From Aggregatilineales bacterium (GTDB lineage: Bacteria; Chloroflexota; Anaerolineae; Aggregatilineales; Phototrophicaceae): 64,000 nucleotides of DNA. Shown here one piece after another: positions 57,563-64,000 of the stretch (its first letter is position 1; every line of letters starts with the position of its first letter). Position numbers and translations under genes: made by a program. Under the pieces are notes generated by a model. The model was not told the origin of the DNA and did not search any database. It was given only the letters and a program-made list of their open reading frames with translations. The stretch lies in assembly GCA_030834905.1 (NCBI GenBank), contig JAUQWZ010000034.1:1-64000 (forward strand), read 5' to 3'.

Positions 57563-59461
57563 ATGACCACGCCCCGCCGCCTGCTGCTGGTCACCGTCGT
57601 GCTTCTGACTGGCGCGATCCTTCGCCTTCATGCGCTGGGGCAGGACTGGCGCTTCCATCCCGACGAAGCCTTATTCAGCACCTTTGCCCGCAGCGCCGCC
57701 CTCAATGGCGATTGGCTGCTTCCCGGTTCGCTCGATAAGCCGCCGCTATCGATCTATGCCAGCGCCGTCTCGATGGTCTTGTTCGCGGCGCAGCCGGACG
57801 AACGCGGTTTGCTCGATTTCACCATTCAGCAGGGCGAATTTGCTGCCCGCCTGCCCAACGCCTTCGCTGGCATTCTCCTCATTGCAGTGGTTTATGCCGT
57901 CGCTTATGCGCTCTACCGTCGGCACTCCGTCGCCCTGAGCGCGGCGGCACTGCTGGCGCTGTCGCCGTTCGCCGCTGCCTTCAGCGCCACAGCCTTCACC
58001 GATGGGCTGATGCTGCTGGGGATGACGGCGGCGTTATGGCTGGCAGTCAGCGGACGCTGGGGCTGGAGTGGAGTCTGTCTGGCGCTTGCCTTCGCCACCA
58101 AGCAGCAGGCGCTGTTTTATCTGCCGCTGATCTTCGGGCTGGGCTGGCTGCTGCGCGGCTTGAGCGCCGCCGCCCTGTTTCGGTTCTTTTTTCCGCTGCT
58201 GCTGGGAATAAGCGGGCTGGTTCTGTGGGACGCAGCCCGCCAGCAGCCGGTCACATTCTGGGTGCTGGCATACGCGAACAACGATCCGGCGCGGCTGATT
58301 CGCGCCAATGAAGTGCTGCCACGTCTGGTTCGCTGGCTGGACTATGGGCGCCACTTGTTCGGCGCGCCGACGCCGCTGTTCGCCGCCCTCATTCCGCTTG
58401 CCCTCACGGCGCGTATCGTCGAGAGGCGGCGTCGGCGTTCATCGGCGGTAGACGCGGCGCTGCTGGCGTTCGTGGTTAGTTATCTGCTGGTTCACTGGCT
58501 GGTCGCCTTCAATAGTTATGACCGCTATCTCCTGCCGCTGCTGCCGCCGCTGGCGCTGCTGGCTGCCCGGAGCGCGGGCTGGCTGTGGCGGGTTCTGACG
58601 AAATACGGCGCGACTGGCGCGCGGACAGTGGCTGCCGCCGTGGTTCTGGTGTCGCTGCTGGTATCGGCAGGACTCGCCAGCGAGCAGCGCCTGCCGTTCA
58701 GCGACCGGAACGGCAGCTTCCCAAACTACGCAGGCATCGACGCGCTGGCGGATTTTTTGAACGCCCAGCCGTTGGGCGCGATTGTCTACGATCACTGGCT
58801 GAACTGGGAATTGGGCTTTTATATGGGGCAGTGGTCAGACAAGCGGCGGGTATATTACCCTTCGCCGGATGCGCTGGTCGCCGGAGCGCTCCAGCAGCCC
58901 GACTCCGCACCGCGCTATTTCCTCGCGTCCGCCAGCCAGCCGCTTGATCTCTGGCTGGAAGCGTTAACCGGCGCGGGCTTCGCGCCGACGCTCGTTTATG
59001 AAACGCCGCAGTGGGTCGTCTACCAGCTTATTCCGCCCCGGGGGGACGCGGCAGACGCTGGACGTTTTTCACCGAGCGCTGCGGCGCTGTGGAGCGCGAA
59101 ATCTGGGTTGCGTGGCGATCCTCGCCCTCTGGCTCCAGAGTCGGATAGCGGCAGCGCCAATCGCGCAGGAATTCATCCAGCCAGATCAGTTCCGCCCGCA
59201 GCAGGGCAGCGCTGTGCGAGTACAGCGCGTTCAGTTCGTCACCGCCGTTCTCGTCCTGCTGATGACTGGCGCGGAGTTGGTCAGTCGCCTGAAGCTGCTG
59301 GCGAAGCGCCACCTGTCGCTGTTTCAGCGACTGATATACCTGTGGCGGCTTCAGCGCTTTCAGGTTCGCCAACGCCAGCTCGAAGCCGGTGCCGGGCGAG
59401 CGCGGCTGCGCCAACAGATTTGACACGGCGGTTTGCAGCACGCCCCTGCCTGCCTCGGTGA
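57563..59461 (+). CDS. GT39-like membrane glycosyltransferase; 3' end overlaps padR antisense
   Basis: A polytopic membrane protein of the ArnT/PMT type. Residues 1-360 contain about ten helices, with the acidic first loop RFHPDEALFS and the following SLDKPPLSIY typical of lipid-linked-sugar transferases. A short outer domain follows to about 490 (WVVYQLIP). The remaining 140 residues are Arg/Ala/Ser/Pro-rich and read straight through the convergent PadR gene on the other strand. This suggests that an original stop near 59030 was lost or that the 3' end is rearranged. Only the first 490 residues are credible as protein. Confidence 0.8.
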   Translation: MTTPRRLLLVTVVLLTGAILRLHALGQDWRFHPDEALFSTFARSAALNGDWLLPGSLDKPPLSIYASAVSMVLFAAQPDERGLLDFTIQQGEFAARLPNAFAGILLIAVVYAVAYALYRRHSVALSAAALLALSPFAAAFSATAFTDGLMLLGMTAALWLAVSGRWGWSGVCLALAFATKQQALFYLPLIFGLGWLLRGLSAAALFRFFFPLLLGISGLVLWDAARQQPVTFWVLAYANNDPARLIRANEVLPRLVRWLDYGRHLFGAPTPLFAALIPLALTARIVERRRRRSSAVDAALLAFVVSYLLVHWLVAFNSYDRYLLPLLPPLALLAARSAGWLWRVLTKYGATGARTVAAAVVLVSLLVSAGLASEQRLPFSDRNGSFPNYAGIDALADFLNAQPLGAIVYDHWLNWELGFYMGQWSDKRRVYYPSPDALVAGALQQPDSAPRYFLASASQPLDLWLEALTGAGFAPTLVYETPQWVVYQLIPPRGDAADAGRFSPSAAALWSAKSGLRGDPRPLAPESDSGSANRAGIHPARSVPPAAGQRCASTARSVRHRRSRPADDWRGVGQSPEAAGEAPPVAVSATDIPVAASALSGSPTPARSRCRASAAAPTDLTRRFAARPCLPR

Positions 59462-59669
59462 TCTGGTAGACGTACTTGCCAGTCGCGTCCTGGGCGCTAC
59501 TGATCAACTGCTGGTGTTCGAGCTTGCCCAGCACGTAAACTGCCGACGTAGAGCCAATCGTAAGCCACTCGCGCAGCCCGCGTTGGTCGATCAACTGATC
59601 GATTTCAGAGCCGTAGCGTGAACCTTCAGCCGCCAGTGTCAGGATCGTCAGTTCAATCTCGCTCAGCAC
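59028..59669 (-). CDS. PadR-family transcriptional regulator
   Basis: A 213-residue regulator with GTG start. The PadR winged helix is at the N-terminus (ELTILTLAAEGSRYGSEIDQ, then STSAVYVLGKLEHQQLIS and YQITEAGRGVLQ). The helical C-terminal region (LKALKPPQVYQSLKQRQVAL, QQLQATDQ) fits PadR dimerisation. The last 35 residues are basic and unlike the family, in the stretch overlapping the convergent GT39-like gene. It lies eight bases downstream of a response regulator on the same strand and is probably cotranscribed with it. Confidence 0.9.
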   Translation of the reverse strand: MLSEIELTILTLAAEGSRYGSEIDQLIDQRGLREWLTIGSTSAVYVLGKLEHQQLISSAQDATGKYVYQITEAGRGVLQTAVSNLLAQPRSPGTGFELALANLKALKPPQVYQSLKQRQVALRQQLQATDQLRASHQQDENGGDELNALYSHSAALLRAELIWLDEFLRDWRCRYPTLEPEGEDRHATQISRSTAPQRSVKNVQRLPRPPGAE

Positions 59670-59677
59670 AGCAGCAT

Positions 59678-60082
59678 TCAGCCTTTGGCAACCCGCCGCC
59701 CGGTGCGCAGGATTTCCTGCACCACTGTGAGCAGATTATTGGCGATATACGGCTTGGTCAGGTAGCGATCCGCGCCAGCATCAAGCGCCTGACGAATGTG
59801 ATCGGGATCGATGATTGCCGATAAGACCAGTACCGGAACGCTGTCAAACGCTGGCTTGGAACGCATCTGGCGCAGGAATTCGACGCCGCTGATATCGGGC
59901 AGCATCAAATCGAGGATCACGACATCGGGCAGCGGTGGCGTCCGCAGCGCCGCGGCGGCGGCGGCGGCGCTTTCCGCCGTGATTACGTTCTCAATGTGAA
60001 TGCGCGCCAGCAGCACACGCACCAACTGCAGCAGTTCAGGGTCGTCGTCCACGACCAGAATACGCTTTGGGTTACTTGCCAC
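59678..60082 (-). CDS. Single-domain response regulator
   Basis: A 134-residue CheY-like receiver with no output domain, GTG start. Acidic pocket in ILVVDDDPELLQLV, phospho-acceptor Asp in VVILDLMLPDISGVEFL, the Thr/Ser position in VLVLSAIID and the conserved Lys in RYLTKPYIANN. An Ala run (SAAAAAAALR) is unusual but in a surface helix. No histidine kinase is encoded nearby. It is followed by padR on the same strand. Confidence 0.92.
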   Translation of the reverse strand: MASNPKRILVVDDDPELLQLVRVLLARIHIENVITAESAAAAAAALRTPPLPDVVILDLMLPDISGVEFLRQMRSKPAFDSVPVLVLSAIIDPDHIRQALDAGADRYLTKPYIANNLLTVVQEILRTGRRVAKG

Positions 60083-60109
60083 TTAAACATCGCCTTTCAG
60101 AAAATCACT

Positions 60110-60164
60110 ACTTACACTCTCCAGTATAATCACTTACACTCAAACTCAGAAGACAATACTTCTG
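60110..60164. promoter_or_regulatory. Divergent regulatory region with direct repeats and a palindrome
   Basis: ACTTACACT occurs twice (60110-60118 and 60132-60140), 22 bases apart, around a TATAAT (60125-60130). Just downstream lies the palindrome CAGAAG-ACAATA-CTTCTG (60147-60164). The two genes transcribed away from here are the response regulator and the LysM lipoprotein. Confidence 0.5.
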
Positions 60165-60240
60165 ATACACCGATAGGTTTTGCGGAATTGTCCGCTTCGG
60201 TGTATTCTGAGCGCTATTGCTGCCACGAGGAGATGTGTTT

Positions 60241-61098
60241 TTGAACCGCGCGTATTTTGCTGCCCGAATTGCCTCCACTGCGCTGTTACTGATGCTTGCC
60301 GGATGCTTCCGTCCCGCCGGTGAATCGATTGAACCCACCGTCGGGGTCGTGCTGCCATTGGAATCGCCCACTGCGCAGCCCGAACAGACCGACGGCATCG
60401 ACTTCACCCCGGAAGCCGACGCGGGAAGCAGCACCCTCGAGGTGACGCTGCCCGCCATCACCGTCGTGATGCCGGAGTCCAGCGCTTCCCCTGAAGCGGT
60501 GATTACGCTCCCACAGAATACGGATGCACCTCCGGCAGCGACGCGCGCGACAGACTTTCCCACTCTGGTCGTCGCGACTTCGACGCCGCGATTTATCACA
60601 CCAGGCAGCCCGCTGGGACCGGTGACGCCGGACACGGCAACGCCAACCGTTGACGGTCCTCCAACCTCGACCCCTTCCGGCTTGATCACGCCTACCGCCC
60701 TACCCGGCACCGAAGACGACTGCACCTACATGGTTCGGTCGGGCGATAACCTGTTCCGTATTGCGACCGGACGCGGGCTGACGGTACAGGATTTGATGGC
60801 TGCCAATCCCGATCTGGTCGGCGATCCGCCAATCCTGCAAGTGGGTCAGCTTCTGAGCCTGCCCGACTGCGATCCCGCATCCGGGCAGACCATCACCCAG
60901 CCTACTTCAGCCGTCGTCACCGTCGTACCACTTGTGCCAGCCGGCGGCGAGGTATACGTCGTGCGGGCGGGCGATACGCTGTATACAATCGCGCTCAGTC
61001 ATGGCGTCTCGGTGCAGGAGATCATCAACGCCAACAACCTGCCTAACCCGGATCGTCTCGATATCGGGCAGGAGATCATCATCCCGCCCGCGTCATAA
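60241..61098 (+). CDS. LysM-domain lipoprotein
   Basis: A 285-residue predicted lipoprotein. The TTG at 60241 was chosen because AGGAG lies eight bases upstream; GTG (60235) and TTG (60217) are in-frame alternatives. A short basic start leads into LLLMLAGC, giving a lipobox Cys near residue 21. Residues about 25-160 are a Pro/Thr/Ser-rich linker. Two LysM domains follow: YMVRSGDNLFRIATGRGLTV near 165-210 and YVVRAGDTLYTIALSHGVSV near 240-284, which bind glycan chains. It likely anchors to the membrane and reaches into the cell wall. Confidence 0.9.
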   Translation: MNRAYFAARIASTALLLMLAGCFRPAGESIEPTVGVVLPLESPTAQPEQTDGIDFTPEADAGSSTLEVTLPAITVVMPESSASPEAVITLPQNTDAPPAATRATDFPTLVVATSTPRFITPGSPLGPVTPDTATPTVDGPPTSTPSGLITPTALPGTEDDCTYMVRSGDNLFRIATGRGLTVQDLMAANPDLVGDPPILQVGQLLSLPDCDPASGQTITQPTSAVVTVVPLVPAGGEVYVVRAGDTLYTIALSHGVSVQEIINANNLPNPDRLDIGQEIIIPPAS

Positions 61099-61108
61099 GC
61101 GAGCATCG

Positions 61109-61130
61109 CAGGGGCGCAGCCGCGCCCCTG
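61109..61130. repeat. Short palindrome CAGGGGCGC/GCGCCCCTG
   Basis: A 9-base stem with a 4-base loop lies between the convergent LysM and DUF1080-like genes, with no T-tract. The GGGGCGCAGC half resembles the other GTAGGG/GGGCGCAGC palindromes in the window. Confidence 0.55.
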
Positions 61131-61131
61131 T

Positions 61132-61788
61132 TCATTCCCCGCCGCTGAAACCCGCCGACCAGATCCGGAGATTGTCAAAAGTCACATCCACCACGCCGCC
61201 CTCAGGTACGGCGGCGGTCAGCCCGGCATAGCCGCGGCTGAAGTAATCGTCCCGCGTTTCAGCAACAAAATCGCCGTTCACGTACAGCGCCAGATAATCG
61301 CCCACGCACACGATGCGAATGCGGTTAATGCTCCTGCCCTGCTGGATTGCCGGGCTGTACGTCCACGGGATAAGCGCCCGCACCCGGTCGGTCGAGCCGC
61401 GCCGCAGCGTATAATTTCCGTCACCGCTGATCATGAAGTAGTAGCCGTCGCCGTTCTTGCCGGGCGAGGCGCGGCAGATGATGCCATAGGCGTTGTTGGC
61501 GTAGTCCGAAAGCTGCTGCGTATCCGCCTGAATAGCGACGTTGGTATGCGGCGTCGCGTTCAGCGCCCACATGAAACCGCCATCGCGCGCCTGCGCCCGA
61601 TAGACGCCGTCCTCAACCCGAAAATCCACCTGAATCGCCGGATCAGCATAATTCTCCCAGGCGTAGGTCTGGCTGAAGTCCTCCTCAAGCAAAACATCGC
61701 CCAACGCGATCCCTTCGCCTGGGCGCGGCTGGCAGGCGGTCATCGCCAGCGCGATCAGCAGGGCGAGCATAGCTTCCAATTTAGGCAC
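61132..61788 (-). CDS. Lipoprotein with DUF1080/LamG-like domain
   Basis: A 218-residue predicted lipoprotein. The GTG at 61788 has AAAGGAG five bases upstream; it reads directly into a signal peptide (LALLIALAMTAC, Cys about 19). The mature part looks like a concanavalin-type beta sandwich as in DUF1080 proteins: EEDFSQTYAWENY, then GYYFMISGDGNYTLRRG and VCVGDYLALYVNGDFVAET, ending in VDVTFDNLRIW. These domains often bind or cleave glycans, but no catalytic residues can be asserted. It is convergent with the LysM lipoprotein gene. Confidence 0.75.
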   Translation of the reverse strand: MPKLEAMLALLIALAMTACQPRPGEGIALGDVLLEEDFSQTYAWENYADPAIQVDFRVEDGVYRAQARDGGFMWALNATPHTNVAIQADTQQLSDYANNAYGIICRASPGKNGDGYYFMISGDGNYTLRRGSTDRVRALIPWTYSPAIQQGRSINRIRIVCVGDYLALYVNGDFVAETRDDYFSRGYAGLTAAVPEGGVVDVTFDNLRIWSAGFSGGE

Positions 61789-61973
61789 CGTCACTCCTTT
61801 CACAGGCACGATTGCATCATAGGTCACAGACAGGCGCTTTTCCAGATTGTCGCCACCGCCTTAGGGAAAAATCCCAAAATCGGGAACTTGGGCGGTTGCC
61901 GGAACCTCGCTTCCGTGTATAATCCACATAGGTGAAAGCGCCGTCCAAACGGGCAGTTCAGAGTAGAAAAACC

Positions 61974-62495
61974 ATGATCGAAGTGAATATTGACAGTATC
62001 CGCGTGAGCCTTATGTCGCAGTATCGCGTTGTCATACTGAAAGACAATAACAGTGATCGTTATTTGCCCATCTGGATAGGACCTTGTGAAGCCGACGCCA
62101 TTACCATCGAGCTTCAGGAAATGCCGCCGCAGCGCCCGCTGACCCACGATCTGCTGAAGTCGATGATCCGCGAACTCGGTGGACAGGTTGTCCACATTCT
62201 GATCAGCGATCTGCGCAGCGATGTCTACTATGCCCGGATCGTCATTGATGTCGGCGGCAAGCAGATCGAGGTCGATTCCCGCCCAAGCGATGCGATTGCG
62301 CTGGCAGTCCGCGCCAAAGCGCCGATTTTTGTATCGGACGTGGTGATGGAACGCGCGTCGATTGAGCCGGAAGAGGATGTTGAGACGACCATGGGCGCAG
62401 CGCCTACCGAGGAAGTCACCGACGAGCGCCTGAGCGCCTTCAAGGACTTCGTCAACAGCCTTGACATTGACGACATTGACGACGACGAAGGTTAG
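61974..62495 (+). CDS. Bifunctional nuclease family protein (BFN/DUF151)
   Basis: A 173-residue protein of the bifunctional nuclease family known from plants and many bacteria. The ATG at 61974 (MIEVNIDSIRVSLMS) fits the family start better than the in-frame 61932. Core motifs are YLPIWIGPCEADAI, RPLTHDLLKSMIRELGG and the signature DSRPSDAIALAVRAKAPIFV. An acidic tail (DIDDIDDDEG) ends it. The role in this organism is not predictable beyond the family. A terminator follows. Confidence 0.93.
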   Translation: MIEVNIDSIRVSLMSQYRVVILKDNNSDRYLPIWIGPCEADAITIELQEMPPQRPLTHDLLKSMIRELGGQVVHILISDLRSDVYYARIVIDVGGKQIEVDSRPSDAIALAVRAKAPIFVSDVVMERASIEPEEDVETTMGAAPTEEVTDERLSAFKDFVNSLDIDDIDDDEG

Positions 62496-62531
62496 GCGCG
62501 GCGAAGCTGTCCTCTTATCGCAGTGAACGAC

Positions 62532-62569
62532 AAAACGGCGAAGCGGACTTTCCCGAGACGCCGTTTTTT
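62532..62569 (+). terminator. Terminator after the BFN gene
   Basis: AAAACGGCG and CGCCGTTTT pair across an 18-base loop, ending in TTTTTT. It lies 37 bases after the BFN stop and 24 before dnaB. Confidence 0.8.
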
Positions 62570-62592
62570 GTCTATTTTGGTAGAGCCACATC

Positions 62593-64000
62593 ATGACATC
62601 AATTATCTTTCCAGGGCAGCAGGCTCCTTATAGTCAGGAGGCAGAGGAAGCTTTACTCGGCGCAGTGATGGTCAATCCTGACGCTTTTCTTGGCGTTGCC
62701 TCGTTTCTGACCATCGACGATTTTTACATCCTGCGTCATGCCTACATCTGGGAAGCGCTGATGCGAATCAGCGAGCGCAACGACAAAGCCGACTTCGTGA
62801 CCGTCCAGGAAGAACTGCGCACCATGAACCGCCTGAACGACATCGGCGGTCCGGCATATTTGCTACAGCTTATCAATAACACCCCCACTTCGGTTCACGT
62901 GGAAGTGTATGGCAGGCTGGTAGAGCGCGCCGCCATTCGCCGCCGCCTGCTGACCGCCGCCGACGAAATCAAGGCGCTGGCGCTGGAAGAAGACCTGCCA
63001 ATCGAGAAAGTCACCAGTGAATCGGAAACCCGGATCTTCCGCGTGACCGAGCGCAATCTTCGCCGTGATATCATCCCCATGCGCGAAGCGATGAGTGGCT
63101 ACTTCGACCGCATCGAGCATCTGATGCAGCACCCCGACGAGCCGATGGGTTTGCCGACCGGCTTCCGCGATGTGGACGAGCTGCTCGGCGGCTTGCAGCG
63201 CTCCGACCTGCTGATCTTCGCCGGACGCCCGGGCATGGGTAAATGCGTTACCGGTGACACACTCATACCGACTGAATATGGTATGGTGACCATCGAAAAC
63301 CTCAAGCCAGAGGGCGTTGTTGGAATGCAGGATGATGAGGGCGGGATATTCTATCCGCTTCAAATCCACGTTCAGACACCCTATGGAATGCAGGAGACGT
63401 CTCATTTCTACGACAGTGGTGTCAAGCCCACCAAACAATTTCAGACACGCGCAGGCTATAAATTAGCCGGAACCTACGTCCATCCTGTACTGACGCTTTC
63501 ACCAGCCGGTGAAAAAACGTGGAAAACGCTGGCAGCACTGGAACCGGGGGATTATGTCGCCATACAGCGACACGATTCCGCTTCAGAAGCTGTAATTCCA
63601 CTTCAGAAAATCGACTTTAAGCAGGGTAGGCGAAGCGCTACCTACCCCCAGTTGCATAAGATCGCCTCCTATGCACCTGAAGTGACCCCACTGCTGGAGC
63701 CGGAATTCTACTGGGACGAAGTTACAGAGATCGAAGATACCGGGCTTAAGCACTGCTACGATCTGACCATTCCTGACGGACATGCTTTCGTCAGCAATGG
63801 CATCGTCAGTCACAATACATCGTTCCTGCTCTCCGTTGCCCTGAATGCCGCCAAGCTGGGCGCGCGTATCGCCATCTTCACGATGGAAATGGGCAACGAA
63901 CAGATCGTGCAGCGCTTCGTCTCGATGGAAACTGGCATCAATACCCAGCGCCTGCGCACCGGTCAGCTTAACCAGCAGGAGTGGTCACGGTTTGTACAGG
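62593..64000 (+). CDS. dnaB: Replicative DNA helicase DnaB, intein-containing, 3' end beyond the window
   Basis: The hexameric fork helicase. The open frame runs from ATG 62593 to the window end without a stop (469 codons). The N-terminal domain opens QQAPYSQEAEEALLGAVMVN and includes YLLQLINNTPTSVHVEVYG. The RecA-like domain reaches Walker A at 217 (FAGRPGMGK), where a 191-residue intein is inserted; the extein then resumes with TSFLLSVALNAAKLG and IFTMEMGNEQIVQRF. Without the intein the two halves join to GRPGMGKTS, a normal P-loop. The helicase C-terminus is beyond 64000. No clear ribosome site precedes the ATG. Confidence 0.96.
   Translation, partial: MTSIIFPGQQAPYSQEAEEALLGAVMVNPDAFLGVASFLTIDDFYILRHAYIWEALMRISERNDKADFVTVQEELRTMNRLNDIGGPAYLLQLINNTPTSVHVEVYGRLVERAAIRRRLLTAADEIKALALEEDLPIEKVTSESETRIFRVTERNLRRDIIPMREAMSGYFDRIEHLMQHPDEPMGLPTGFRDVDELLGGLQRSDLLIFAGRPGMGKCVTGDTLIPTEYGMVTIENLKPEGVVGMQDDEGGIFYPLQIHVQTPYGMQETSHFYDSGVKPTKQFQTRAGYKLAGTYVHPVLTLSPAGEKTWKTLAALEPGDYVAIQRHDSASEAVIPLQKIDFKQGRRSATYPQLHKIASYAPEVTPLLEPEFYWDEVTEIEDTGLKHCYDLTIPDGHAFVSNGIVSHNTSFLLSVALNAAKLGARIAIFTMEMGNEQIVQRFVSMETGINTQRLRTGQLNQQEWSRFVQ
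63244..63816 (+). mobile_element. Mini-intein in the DnaB P-loop
   Basis: A 191-residue protein intron from Cys (codon 218 of dnaB) to Asn, in frame. Block A is CVTGDTLIPTEYG with Cys1. Block B has the T-x-x-H pattern in GTYVHPVLTL (Thr77, His80). The C-terminal blocks are HCYDLTIPDGHAFVSNG followed by IVSHN, with penultimate His and final Asn, and the +1 residue is Thr. All residues needed for splicing are present. The middle (about 112-155) is a short linker with no LAGLIDADG motif, so the homing endonuclease is missing. Confidence 0.95.
63624..63647. repeat. Palindrome within the intein linker
   Basis: GGGTAGG (63624-63630) is complementary to CCTACCC (63641-63647) around CGAAGCGCTA. It encodes intein residues 127-135 (within QGRRSATYPQ), where a homing endonuclease domain would be expected. 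Confidence 0.55.

Noticed and set aside
63583..63813. A minus-strand frame inside the DnaB intein
   Set aside because: It is antisense to the intein C-terminal blocks, too short, and matches no endonuclease motif.

Overview
The window reads as a GC-rich bacterial chromosome segment, most likely from a member of the Chloroflexota (Anaerolineae-like). This placement is inference from protein style and gene content: a fused GlyQ-GlyS glycyl-tRNA synthetase, a 14-subunit Nuo complex I operon, a primary sigma factor with an enlarged non-conserved region, DUF4397 and LysM lipoproteins, GT39-type membrane proteins and CRTAC1-like FG-GAP proteins. No rRNA, tRNA, CRISPR array, prophage or transposase gene was recognised.

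Layout. 1-8.9 kb (+): a lipoprotein, a small STAS-like protein, a half-size ABC exporter, pth, fluC/crcB and mfd. 8.9-17.8 kb (mostly -): a geranylgeranyl-reductase-family flavoprotein with its own ferredoxin, a YbaK-type deacylase, a divergent macrodomain gene, a MarR regulator, an FHA protein, a large GT39-like membrane glycosyltransferase, Hsp20, a small membrane protein and a DMT transporter. 17.9-35.0 kb (-): the nuoABCDEF-(TPR)-GHIJKLMN operon, with a good promoter in front of nuoA and a strong terminator after nuoN. 35.1-48.5 kb (mostly -): a CRTAC1-like protein, a secreted nucleoside hydrolase (+), a NUDIX-GNAT fusion, a TolB-like propeller, the dnaG-rpoD pair, corA, glyQS and a GNAT protein. 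48.7-57.5 kb (mostly +): an ECF sigma factor with an overlapping membrane-protein gene, rpoB without rpoC behind it, an endonuclease V operon, a HAD phosphatase (-) and a DUF1028 protein. 57.5-64.0 kb: a second GT39-like protein whose 3' end runs antisense through a PadR gene, a response regulator, a LysM lipoprotein, a DUF1080-like lipoprotein, a bifunctional-nuclease-family protein, and dnaB, which runs off the window and carries a mini-intein in its P-loop.

The most striking signal is a decorated complex I. NuoJ carries about 205 extra residues resembling DUF4397 in its TM4-TM5 loop. NuoH has an extra N-terminal membrane helix with a Cys pair and a long C-terminal tail. NuoL has an acidic insert and a His-rich loop. 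A small TPR protein is encoded between nuoF and nuoG. By the positive-inside rule the NuoJ insert, the NuoL acidic insert and the NuoH N-terminal linker fall on the outer face, so these additions may form a lineage-specific cap on the enzyme.

A second theme is small repeats that reach into genes. Near-perfect palindromes with GTAGGG-type ends occur between genes, exactly at the GlyQ/GlyS fusion junction, and (a related sequence) inside the DnaB intein where a homing endonuclease would normally sit. Heptameric repeats (GAGTACT-like and ACTTTTG-like units) fill several intergenic gaps, including two inside the nuo operon.
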